From: JAVWGW01 sp036655915
Lineage (GTDB): Bacteria > Actinomycetota > Coriobacteriia > Coriobacteriales > Eggerthellaceae
Assembly: GCA_036655915.1 (NCBI GenBank)
Contig: JAVVPE010000039.1
Span: 1 to 14,016 of the forward strand
Direction of reading: 5' to 3'
Length of the DNA: 14,016 nucleotides
This document shows positions 1 to 6,596 of this stretch, one piece after another (position 1 is the first letter of the stretch; each line of letters begins with the position of its first letter). Made by a program: the position numbers and the translations under genes. The notes under the pieces are model-generated. The model had not been told where the DNA came from and did not search any database. It saw nothing but the letters and a program-made list of their open reading frames with translations.

Positions 1-387
1 CCAACCGGTCACAGCTGCCGTGTTTGTGGCGTTATCAATAACAAAAACCAGCCCGCTATCCAGGACAGTTGTAGTACCAGTGGCAAGAGCCACGGCCGCA
101 GCTGTTTGGCCAGGTGCCGCCTGGTTGGTATTTTTCGTAGCGGCGGGGCTTTGCGCTGCCTGCTCATCTGTGGTCAAAACTTCAGCTTGCCCTTCCCCAC
201 CAGCTTGCGTGGGTTGCGCAGCGGCGATGTTCACCGTTTCTGAAACTTGGGCGGGCGCGATAGTGCTTACCTTCACGGCTGTGTCGGCAAAAGCTGACAC
301 AGGAACAAGGCCTGTGACCAGGCTGATTGCCAATATGATGGAAAACGCCACGCTTACACGGCGGCTTACCGGTGCCCATTGATTCAT
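1..387 (-). CDS. Secreted protein, N-terminal part only (possible BspA/LRR-type surface protein)
   Basis: The frame stays open from an ATG at 387 to the window edge (129 codons), so the gene is truncated at its 3' end by the window. A Shine-Dalgarno AAGGGA lies 8 nt before the ATG. The protein begins with a Sec signal peptide: basic MNQWAPVSRR, a hydrophobic core at about residues 12-30, and a likely signal peptidase I site after SAFA (34/35). Residues 35-105 are a low-complexity Ala/Thr/Gln/Pro-rich linker. From about residue 106 a folded domain seems to begin (LDSGLVFVIDNATNTAAVTGW region). That stretch resembles the 'G..F.i......a.vtgw' caps that precede BspA-type leucine-rich repeats in surface proteins of gut bacteria; this likeness is an inference from a short segment. 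Secretion is well supported, function is not. No confident promoter was found upstream. Confidence 0.8.
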   Translation of the reverse strand, partial: MNQWAPVSRRVSVAFSIILAISLVTGLVPVSAFADTAVKVSTIAPAQVSETVNIAAAQPTQAGGEGQAEVLTTDEQAAQSPAATKNTNQAAPGQTAAAVALATGTTTVLDSGLVFVIDNATNTAAVTGW

Positions 388-624
388 TTTTATAGTCCCT
401 TACTCTACCCTAAACTGACGCTTACGTGCTGAGGGTCCCACCCCTGCACGCATCAGTTCTGTTAAAGCGCATACTACCACCGCCCAGCAGCGTTCCACAA
501 TTTCCACACAAATCAAATACCCCAAGAACGGGCGGATATAGAATCCGCCCCTACATTTACAAACCTGGGGCCACATATCAAGGCAACAACAGACACGCCG
601 GCAGGTTGAATCAACAACAAAAAC
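388..624. other. Gene-free upstream region of the secreted-protein gene
   Basis: No convincing coding frame is seen here. The forward frame that runs from 426 into the HAD gene is an antisense artefact. The stretch should hold the promoter of the minus-strand secreted-protein gene, but only weak hexamers are visible. A GC-rich hairpin at 425-450 (GTGC and AGGG pairing with CCCT and GCAC, 2-nt bulge, 6-nt loop) lies about 40 nt before the start codon and would be in its leader. It has no T-tract, so I do not call it a terminator. A second hairpin at 530-550 is listed separately. Confidence 0.5.
530..550. repeat. Short GC-rich hairpin (8-bp stem)
   Basis: GGGCGGAT (530-537) and ATCCGCCC (543-550) form a perfect 8-bp stem around a 5-nt loop. 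Neither side is followed by a T-run, so it does not look like an intrinsic terminator. The compact GC-rich form in an intergenic region recalls small interspersed palindromic repeats, but only one copy is present in this window, so its repeat status is an inference. Confidence 0.4.
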
Positions 625-751
625 GACAGGCGGTCTGTGGTGAGTCAGATAGGCGTGAAAGACCGAGGAGCCTGAAGAGAGCGTACTCCCCGTACGCGAA
701 CGAAGGCGACGAGAGGCTTGAACGCCTAGCTGGCCGCCACAGCCCGCCGTC
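625..751 (+). ncRNA. Putative structured RNA or MITE-like element
   Basis: This 127-nt intergenic stretch shows nested complementary arms. GAC (625-627) pairs with GTC (749-751), GGCGG (629-633) with CCGCC (744-748), CTGTGG (635-640) with CCACAG (737-742), GTCAG (644-648) with CTGGC (730-734), TAGGCGT (650-656) with ACGCCTA (722-728), AGCCT (669-673) with AGGCT (714-718), and GCGTAC (681-686) with GTACGC (692-697) around a TCCCC loop. The 645/733 pair and the possible 668/719 pair are G-U only if the plus strand is the RNA; on the minus strand they would be A-C mismatches, which favours a plus-sense RNA. No ORF, tRNA T-loop or known riboswitch motif is seen. Its outer inverted repeats could equally mark a non-autonomous mobile element or a HEARO-like RNA. 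The fold was drawn by hand; the identity is unknown. Confidence 0.45.
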
Positions 752-787
752 AGGTTGTAAGGCCGCGCTAGCGCGGCCTTACAACCT
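752..787. repeat. Perfect 36-nt palindrome overlapping a gene end
   Basis: The 18-nt arms 752-769 and 770-787 are exact reverse complements, with CTAG at the centre (768-771). The HAD gene on the minus strand enters the palindrome with its last five codons, and its TAG stop (768-770) sits in the middle. No T-tract follows on either strand, so a standard rho-independent terminator is not supported, although the transcript could form a very stable 3' end. It abuts the structured element that ends at 751. Confidence 0.85.
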
Positions 788-1421
788 CGAGGATTTCTTC
801 AAAATGGGCGCAAACAGCATCGGGGGTTTGGGCGCGCAGGACTTCTTCTGGGAACATGCCCCACAGGGCGGCAATGGTGAAGCAGCCAGCGCCGTTGCCC
901 GCCTGCATATCGAAGGGGCTATCGCCTACATACACGCATTCTTGCGGGCTGTAGCCCAAAAGCTTGGCACCCAAACACACGGGTTCGGGGTCGGGCTTGT
1001 GGGCGGCGCAATCGTCGGCACCCACCAGGCAATCAAAATACTGCGCCATATCAAACAGCTGCAGGCCATGCTGCGCGGGAATATGGCGCTTCGAGGTAAC
1101 CACGCCCAGCGGATACCCCGCCGCCTTCAGCGCTTGCAGCACCGCTATGCCACCCGGAAAACTTTTTACACAGGCATCGTGGCGTTCTTGCGTGCGCGCG
1201 CGATAGGCGCGACACAGGGCATCGTGGGTGGCTTCATCGTCGGTGAAATCCCACATTTGCACATCGAGGGGTTGGCCCACCTTGGCCATCAGCACGTCGG
1301 CGGGAATTTCCCTGTTTAACACCTGCCTTGTGGCAAAGCGAAAGCATTCCAGCAGCAAATCATGGGTATCAAGCAGCGTTCCATCCAGATCGAACAAAAT
1401 CGCCTTGGGTGCACTTTGCAT
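768..1421 (-). CDS. HAD-superfamily phosphatase (PpaX / phosphoglycolate phosphatase-like)
   Basis: A 217-residue cytosolic phosphohydrolase of the HAD superfamily, subfamily I. Motif I is FDLDGTLLDT with nucleophile Asp11 and acid/base Asp13. Motif II is VTSKR (Thr109/Ser110). The motif III region has HKPDPEP (Lys142) and VGDSPFD (Asp167, Asp171). A helical cap lies at about residues 16-85. Length and motifs fit pyrophosphatase PpaX and phosphoglycolate phosphatase Gph; the exact substrate cannot be read from the sequence. The ATG at 1421 has AAAGGA about 6 nt upstream. It lies 20 nt after the proS stop on the same strand, so it is probably the last gene of that operon. A pyrophosphatase role would suit a neighbour that makes PPi, but this is only an inference. 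The C-terminal residues VVRPR are encoded by a palindrome (752-787). Confidence 0.85.
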   Translation of the reverse strand: MQSAPKAILFDLDGTLLDTHDLLLECFRFATRQVLNREIPADVLMAKVGQPLDVQMWDFTDDEATHDALCRAYRARTQERHDACVKSFPGGIAVLQALKAAGYPLGVVTSKRHIPAQHGLQLFDMAQYFDCLVGADDCAAHKPDPEPVCLGAKLLGYSPQECVYVGDSPFDMQAGNGAGCFTIAALWGMFPEEVLRAQTPDAVCAHFEEILEVVRPR

Positions 1422-1441
1422 ATTTTTCCTTTAGGTAAAAT

Positions 1442-3199
1442 CTAAAATAAATGGTGCACAAACGCACCTGCCGGTTTGGCCATGCGATGAGCAAATGACA
1501 TGGCTTCTTGGATTGTTGCCAGTTTGACCAGCTTCTTTTCGCCTGTTTTGCGGCGCTTGATTTCGACGGAGCCTTCTTTTAAGCCGCGCTTGCCCACCAC
1601 AATTTGCAGCGGCCATCCAATCAAATCGGCATCGGCAAACTTGACGCCCGCGCGTTCATCGCGGTCATCGATAACCACTTCCATGCCGGCAGCGGCAAAA
1701 TCAGCAGCCAGCTTTTCGGCCACAGGATACACTTCGGCATCGCCGGGGCTGGCAAGCGGAATGATACACACGTGCGCAGGCGCAATCGAGAAGGGCCAGA
1801 ACATGCCGTTTTCATCGTTGCACTGTTCCACAACGGCCGCCATCGTGCGCGAAATGCCCACACCGTAGCATCCCATAAGAAAGTGCTGTTCGCTGCCCTG
1901 TTCGTCCATAAACGTGGCATCCATGGATTCGGAATACTTCGTGCCCAGCTTAAATATCTGGCTTACTTCGATGCCGCGCGCAGCCTGCAGCGGTTTGCCG
2001 CAGGTGGGGCAGGCATCACCCACGCGCACCAGGGAAAGATCACCCCAGGCGTCCACCGTGAAATCACTGCCCTGCTGTGCTCCTGTGAAGTGATAGCCAT
2101 CTTCGTTGGCACCCACCACCCAGCGCTCGATGTCGCGCAGCGATTCATCGGCGGCAATGCGCACGCCCTGGGGCAGGCCAACCGGGCCCATCGACCCCTT
2201 CGCCAGCTGCGCTTTTGCCATTTCCTCATCGGTGAGCGGCTCGAAGCCACCCACCAGGCCTGCGGCCTTGCATTCGTTGACTTCGTAATCGCCGGGCACA
2301 AACAGCACCCAAATGCTGCCTTCTTCATCTTTGCCGGCAAACGCCTTAACTGTGGCCGATTGTTCGCAGCCCAAAAACGCCGCCAAATCGGCGATGGTAT
2401 GCACGCCGGGCGTGGCAAGCTTCACCATTTGCGTGGCAGGATAAGCCGTGGGGTGCGGCGTGCACGCGCCCGCTTCGGTATCGGCCGCATAGCCGCAGTC
2501 GCAATAGACCAGTTCAGCTTCGCCCGTTTCGGCCAAGGCCATAAATTCTTCGGAAGCGTTGCCGCCAATTTGGCCGGGGTCGGCATCGACAATGCGGTAT
2601 TCCAGGCCAATGCGGTCGCACATATTCGTGTAGGCTTCGCGCATATCGTTATAGGTTTCATCCAGGCTTTCCTGGGTGGCGTTGAAGCTGTAGGCATCTT
2701 TCATCACAAATTCGCGGCCGCGCAACAGGCCAAAACGCGGACGGATTTCGTCGCGGAATTTAATTTGTATCTGGTAGAAATTCTTCGGCAAATCGCGATA
2801 GCTGCGCAGTTCGTTGCTGATAAGGTCGGTAATGATTTCTTCGTGGGTGGGGCTGAGGCAAAATTCGTTTTTGTGACGGTCCACCACGCGCAAAAGTTCG
2901 GGGCCATACACGTTCCAGCGCCCACTTTGGCGCCACAAATCGGCCGGCTGCACAAAGGGCAGCAGCATTTCTTGGGCGCCGGATGCATCCATTTCTTCGC
3001 GCACAATATTTTCTATTTTATGCAATACGCGCAGGCCAAGGGGCAAAAATGAATAAAGCCCCCCCGCTTCTTTGCGTATCATTCCCGCGCGCAGCAAAAG
3101 CTTGGCGCTGGTGATATCCGCATCGCTGGGATCCTCTTTTAATGTGGGCGCATATATGCTGCTCATCCGCAAAATAGCGGGGTTCACGTTTTTGTTCAT
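1442..3199 (-). CDS. proS: Prolyl-tRNA synthetase
   Basis: A class II aminoacyl-tRNA synthetase that charges tRNA-Pro with proline in the cytosol. The 585 residues match the bacterial-type ProRS with its insertion (editing) domain. The N-terminal stretch RMSSIYAPTLKEDPSDAD is typical of the family. Motif 2 lies around residues 148-172 (KFRDEIRPRFGLLRGREFVM). The editing insertion runs from about 225 to 405 and is flanked by cysteine pairs C233/C235 and C397/C400, which could bind metal. Motif 3 is GCYGVGISRTMAAV (443-456). An HGTP anticodon-binding domain follows (about 472-570). The ATG at 3199 starts 10 nt after the ispG stop; AGAAGG lies very close to it and AAAAGG further up, so ATG 3166 (codon 12) is a less likely alternative. 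It is the penultimate gene of the minus-strand operon. Confidence 0.97.
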   Translation of the reverse strand: MNKNVNPAILRMSSIYAPTLKEDPSDADITSAKLLLRAGMIRKEAGGLYSFLPLGLRVLHKIENIVREEMDASGAQEMLLPFVQPADLWRQSGRWNVYGPELLRVVDRHKNEFCLSPTHEEIITDLISNELRSYRDLPKNFYQIQIKFRDEIRPRFGLLRGREFVMKDAYSFNATQESLDETYNDMREAYTNMCDRIGLEYRIVDADPGQIGGNASEEFMALAETGEAELVYCDCGYAADTEAGACTPHPTAYPATQMVKLATPGVHTIADLAAFLGCEQSATVKAFAGKDEEGSIWVLFVPGDYEVNECKAAGLVGGFEPLTDEEMAKAQLAKGSMGPVGLPQGVRIAADESLRDIERWVVGANEDGYHFTGAQQGSDFTVDAWGDLSLVRVGDACPTCGKPLQAARGIEVSQIFKLGTKYSESMDATFMDEQGSEQHFLMGCYGVGISRTMAAVVEQCNDENGMFWPFSIAPAHVCIIPLASPGDAEVYPVAEKLAADFAAAGMEVVIDDRDERAGVKFADADLIGWPLQIVVGKRGLKEGSVEIKRRKTGEKKLVKLATIQEAMSFAHRMAKPAGAFVHHLF

Positions 3200-3209
3200 A
3201 CCTTCTTGC

Positions 3210-4298
3210 CTACCTTTTCCCTTGAAGAGTTTGCAGCTTTTCGATTTCTTCCACTAAAGTTTCTACGATAGCGCAGGCATCCACCTTGCGCAAGATTTTC
3301 CCTTGCGCAAATATCACGCCCACACCGTTACCGCACGCCACGCCAATATCGGCATCGGCCGCTTCGCCCGGCCCGTTGACCACGCAACCCATAACGGCCA
3401 CCTTAAGAGGGGCATCCAGCGTTTGCAAGTGCGCATCCACCTGCTTGGCCAGCGCAATCAGATCGACCTGGCAGCGCCCACAGGTGGGACAGCTGATGAT
3501 TTCGGGGCCGCGACGGCGCAGGTCAAGAGCGCCAAGCAGCGTCCAGCAGGCGCGGATTTCTTGCACCGGATCATCGGTGAGCGAAATGCGCAGCGTATCG
3601 CCGATGCCTTCTTCCAGCAAAATACCCAGGCCACAGGCCGATTTGATAACACCTTGGAACAGCGTGCCTGCTTCTGTGATGCCAATATGCAGCGGTACCT
3701 GCGGAATTTCGCGCGCTAAAAGCCGATAGGTGGCCACCGTGGCCATAACGTCGTGCGCCTTGGCCGAAACCACCACATCGAAGAAATCTTGCTGGTGGCA
3801 AAAGCGCACATAATCGGCAGCGGATTGCGCCAACTTTTGCGGCAGGGTTAAATCGTTGCGTGCCGCCAGCACCGCATCAAGCGACCCGGCGTTGACCCCG
3901 ATGCGAATGGGTATGCCCGCCGCCCGCGCTGCAGCTAACACCGGCTTCGTCTTTTCTAAGCCCCCAATGTTGCCCGGGTTGATGCGCAGCTTCGCTGCGC
4001 CCCGGCGGGCCGCTTCAATGGCCAAATCCGCCGAAAAATGGATGTCGGCCACCACGGGCAGGGGCGAGGCTGCGCACACGGCTTCAAACGCATCGAGGCT
4101 GTTCGCGTGCGGGATAGCCATGCGCACCACTTCGCAGCCGGCCGCGGCCAAAGCTTCAATCTGGCTTAGGTTGGCTGCCACATCGGTGGCAGGCGCATTC
4201 AACATCGACTGCACCACGCAGGGCGCGCCGCCACCCAAGGCCACCTTGCCCACCTGGATGCGGCGTGTTGCTGCGTTGGGTTTTACCACAGTATCCAT
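3210..4298 (-). CDS. ispG: 4-hydroxy-3-methylbut-2-en-1-yl diphosphate synthase (IspG/GcpE)
   Basis: A [4Fe-4S] enzyme that turns methylerythritol cyclodiphosphate into HMBPP, the penultimate step of the MEP isoprenoid pathway. The protein has 362 residues from ATG 4298. The N-terminal barrel carries VADIHFSADLA and LRINPGNIG. The C-terminal Fe-S domain has SCPTCGRC (Cys270, Cys273) and VMGCVVNGPGEA (Cys305, Glu312), the expected cluster ligands. The open frame extends to 4373, but that extension lies wholly inside rseP and has no family resemblance, so I chose ATG 4298, which is 7 nt after the rseP stop; the ribosome-binding site there is weak (GGGG), as expected for translational coupling. 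It acts with the nearby dxr in the same pathway. Confidence 0.96.
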   Translation of the reverse strand: MDTVVKPNAATRRIQVGKVALGGGAPCVVQSMLNAPATDVAANLSQIEALAAAGCEVVRMAIPHANSLDAFEAVCAASPLPVVADIHFSADLAIEAARRGAAKLRINPGNIGGLEKTKPVLAAARAAGIPIRIGVNAGSLDAVLAARNDLTLPQKLAQSAADYVRFCHQQDFFDVVVSAKAHDVMATVATYRLLAREIPQVPLHIGITEAGTLFQGVIKSACGLGILLEEGIGDTLRISLTDDPVQEIRACWTLLGALDLRRRGPEIISCPTCGRCQVDLIALAKQVDAHLQTLDAPLKVAVMGCVVNGPGEAADADIGVACGNGVGVIFAQGKILRKVDACAIVETLVEEIEKLQTLQGKR

Positions 4299-4305
4299 GG
4301 GCGCG

Positions 4306-5367
4306 CTAACCCCAATTCCCAAAAATGAAGCGCTGAATATCTTGGTTGAGCATAACGATGAACAAGCCCACAAACAGCAGGATGCCCGCCATGCTTAGAT
4401 AGTTGAGTGCCTTGTAGGAAATAAATTTGCGGCGGATTTTCTGGTAGATTTCTACCACGAAACGCCCGCCATCAAGCGGCGGAATGGGAAGCATGTTCAT
4501 GATGCCCAGCGAAACCGAAATCATGGCCATAAAGGAAATGAAGTTGACAAAACCCTGTTCGGCGGCTGTTTTTGAAAGCACCGCCATACCCATCAACGAA
4601 GTGGACTGCGAAACGGTTTCGGCGGCTGTAAGCGGGTTGAACAGCCCCACCACCGCGCCGATAACCGCGCCGATGTAACTGAAACCCGCCCCGATGGCCC
4701 GCAGCGGATCGACCGTCATATGTTGCATTTCGCCCGTTGTGGGGTTTTGCACATCGAAACCGATAAGGGAATAGATGATAACAAACACGATCATAGCAAA
4801 CAGCAGGTTCATGGCAGGACCAGCCAGCAAAATAAGTGAGCGCTTCCAAAACGGCAGGAAACGGTACTGCTGTCGGGCTTCGCTTTCAAAGAAGGCATGG
4901 GGGTCTTCAAGGGGCTGTGGCGCACCCAGCTCACATGATCCCCGCACTTCAGGCGTGCGATAGGTGTTGAATTCATCTTTGCGCGCGGGGCCGATAAGCG
5001 TGCCCCATTCGGTCAATTCATCCAGCGCATCGTAGGCCTGTTCATCGCTTATGCCCAGATCACGCGCCACATCTTCCATCAGCACGGTGCCGTGGGCGTA
5101 GGCGTAGGCGCTCACCTGTTCTAAATGCGGGCTTTGCTGCCCCACTTCCATGCCGCACACCTTGGCATAGCCACCCAGCGGAATGGCGGTAACGCCAAAC
5201 TTGGTGCCGTGCCAGGTAAAACCGATGCGCGGACCGGGCAAACCCAGCATGAATTCGGTAACCCGCACCCCGAAGGCGCGCGCAACCAGGTAGTGCCCGC
5301 CTTCGTGAATAAACACGAGAACGCTGAGCACGATGGTTATATAGAGAATCATTAAAACAATATCCAT
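4306..5367 (-). CDS. rseP: Site-2-type intramembrane metalloprotease (RseP/M50), PDZ-less with helical insert
   Basis: A membrane zinc protease of family M50 that cleaves substrates within the membrane. Start ATG 5367 has AAAGG 6 nt upstream; the TTG at 5373 abuts that site and is unlikely. The 353 residues show TM1 with HEGGH (His21, Glu22, His25), TM2 with AGPAMN (182-187), and a late TM segment ending in NMLPIPPLDGG (third zinc ligand Asp299), then a last TM at about 322-340. Two oddities stand out. The PDZ domain usually found after TM2 is absent: only about 20 residues separate TM2 (to 201) from the next hydrophobic helix (224-243). And residues about 80-165 hold an extra soluble segment whose 92-125 part (GTVLMEDVARDLGISDEQAY) reads like a winged-helix. 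The substrate is unknown. It lies between dxr and ispG, as in many bacteria. Confidence 0.93.
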   Translation of the reverse strand: MDIVLMILYITIVLSVLVFIHEGGHYLVARAFGVRVTEFMLGLPGPRIGFTWHGTKFGVTAIPLGGYAKVCGMEVGQQSPHLEQVSAYAYAHGTVLMEDVARDLGISDEQAYDALDELTEWGTLIGPARKDEFNTYRTPEVRGSCELGAPQPLEDPHAFFESEARQQYRFLPFWKRSLILLAGPAMNLLFAMIVFVIIYSLIGFDVQNPTTGEMQHMTVDPLRAIGAGFSYIGAVIGAVVGLFNPLTAAETVSQSTSLMGMAVLSKTAAEQGFVNFISFMAMISVSLGIMNMLPIPPLDGGRFVVEIYQKIRRKFISYKALNYLSMAGILLFVGLFIVMLNQDIQRFIFGNWG

Positions 5368-5381
5368 AGCCAACCTTTAAG

Positions 5382-5408
5382 GTGTCGTTTGTATCGCTTG
5401 TGTCGCTT
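5382..5408. repeat. Three tandem 9-bp repeats between dxr and rseP
   Basis: Read on the minus strand, the units are AAGCGACAC, AAGCGATAC and AAACGACAC, differing from each other by one or two bases. They fill most of the 47-nt gap between the dxr stop and the rseP ATG, just before the rseP ribosome-binding site. They could be a slippage product or a protein/RNA-binding array; nothing in the window decides this. Confidence 0.6.
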
Positions 5409-5414
5409 GCTTGC

Positions 5415-6596
5415 TTAGCGTAGTTTTGCTAGGTAGTTTGACGCAGATTGACGGGCGGCAGCGTCTACTTCCGCCAACTGTTCCACACTTGTAACGCGTT
5501 CTCCATGCTGTGCTTCCATAACCGCTTCGACGCAATCGGCAATGGACAGATAAGCGCAGTGCCCGGCCAAAAACGCAGCCACCGCCACTTCGTTGGCCGC
5601 GTTCATCGCACAGGGCAGCGTGCCCCCCGCGCATCCCGCCGCACGGGCAAGCGCCAAGCAGCGAAAGGTTTTGGTGTCGGGCGGATAAAATTCCAGCGAC
5701 CCCAGCGTGGCAAAATCCAGCGGAGGCACCGGCGCTTCCCAGCGCTGCGGGTAAGAAAGCGCGAACTGGATGGGAATGCGCATATCCGTTGTGCCCAGGT
5801 GCGCCTTTACCGACCCATCGGAAAATTCAACCATGGAATGGATGGCGCTTTGCGGCTGCACCACGACGCTGATTTTGTCGTAATCCATGGCAAACAGATG
5901 GTGGGCTTCGATCACTTCAAGCCCTTTGTTCATCAAGGTTGAAGAGTCGATGGTAATTTTTGGCCCCATGTTCCACGTGGGATGCGCCAGCGCCGCTTCG
6001 GGCGTGATGGTGCGCAGCTGATCGCGCGTATAGCCGCGGAAAGGCCCCCCCGATGCGGTTACCCACAGGCGCGTTACTTCGCGCGCATCTTCACCCAGCA
6101 AGCATTGATAGATGGCGCCGTGTTCGGAATCTATGGGCAACAAAGTTTCGTGCGTGGCCAGCGGCATCAGCAGATCGCCGCCCACCACCAGTGATTCTTT
6201 GTTGGCCAAAGCCAGCACTTTGCCCGCCGCGAGCGTTTCGTAGCTTGCGCGCAAACCAGCGGCCCCCACCAGGGCATTTACCACAATATCGGCATCGGTG
6301 TCATGCACCAAATCTTCCACAGCCTGCGCGCCAAAACCCACACTTACCCCGGCATGGGCACCGGCGGCCAGCGCCAGTAACTGCTTGCAGCGCTCATCGC
6401 TGCGCAGGCCTTCGTCGCCCACAGCAACCGAAGCCACCTTGAATTCGTGGGCCTGCGACACCAGGGCGTTAACGCGTGTGTGCACGGCCAGGCCAACGAT
6501 TTCCAACTTGTCAGGGTGGCGGCGCACCACATCGAGTGTTTGCGTGCCAATAGATCCGGTGGACCCCAGCACGACGATGCGTTTTTTAGAAGACAT
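5415..6596 (-). CDS. dxr: 1-deoxy-D-xylulose 5-phosphate reductoisomerase
   Basis: An NADPH- and divalent-metal-dependent enzyme that converts DXP to methylerythritol 4-phosphate, the committed step of the MEP pathway, in the cytosol. The 393 residues are of family length. The Rossmann domain begins with LGSTGSIGTQTL (10-21). Further landmarks are NKESLVVGG (132-140), PIDSEHGAI with metal ligands Asp156 and Glu158, ASGGPFR (181-187), the flexible-loop/active-site region PTWNMG and NKGLEVIEAHH (Glu227), and the C-terminal helical domain with NAANEVAVAAFL. The ATG at 6596 overlaps the end of cdsA by 11 nt, so the two are translationally coupled; GGGGGTG lies upstream of it. Fosmidomycin-type inhibitors target this enzyme family. 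Confidence 0.97.
   Translation of the reverse strand: MSSKKRIVVLGSTGSIGTQTLDVVRRHPDKLEIVGLAVHTRVNALVSQAHEFKVASVAVGDEGLRSDERCKQLLALAAGAHAGVSVGFGAQAVEDLVHDTDADIVVNALVGAAGLRASYETLAAGKVLALANKESLVVGGDLLMPLATHETLLPIDSEHGAIYQCLLGEDAREVTRLWVTASGGPFRGYTRDQLRTITPEAALAHPTWNMGPKITIDSSTLMNKGLEVIEAHHLFAMDYDKISVVVQPQSAIHSMVEFSDGSVKAHLGTTDMRIPIQFALSYPQRWEAPVPPLDFATLGSLEFYPPDTKTFRCLALARAAGCAGGTLPCAMNAANEVAVAAFLAGHCAYLSIADCVEAVMEAQHGERVTSVEQLAEVDAAARQSASNYLAKLR

Noticed and set aside
625..751. tRNA gene or known riboswitch
   Set aside because: No T-loop or anticodon arm of tRNA form, and no core motif of the common riboswitches could be recognised.
602..757. CAGGTTG at 602-608 and again at 751-757 as a target-site duplication of the structured element
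   Set aside because: The left copy is 16 nt away from the element's outer stem and the right copy overlaps the palindrome; a 7-nt match of this kind can be chance.
752..787. Palindrome as a rho-independent terminator of the HAD gene
   Set aside because: No T-tract on either strand, and the stop codon is in its centre, so ribosomes would block folding.
426..1319. 297-codon plus-strand frame through the intergenic region and HAD gene
   Set aside because: Its second half is antisense to the HAD gene and its first half crosses the hairpins and structured element; no family resemblance or ribosome-binding site.
1604..3052. 482-codon open frame on the plus strand opposite proS
   Set aside because: It lies wholly antisense to a clear ProRS gene, has no recognisable domain, and is the kind of mirror frame that GC-biased codon use creates.
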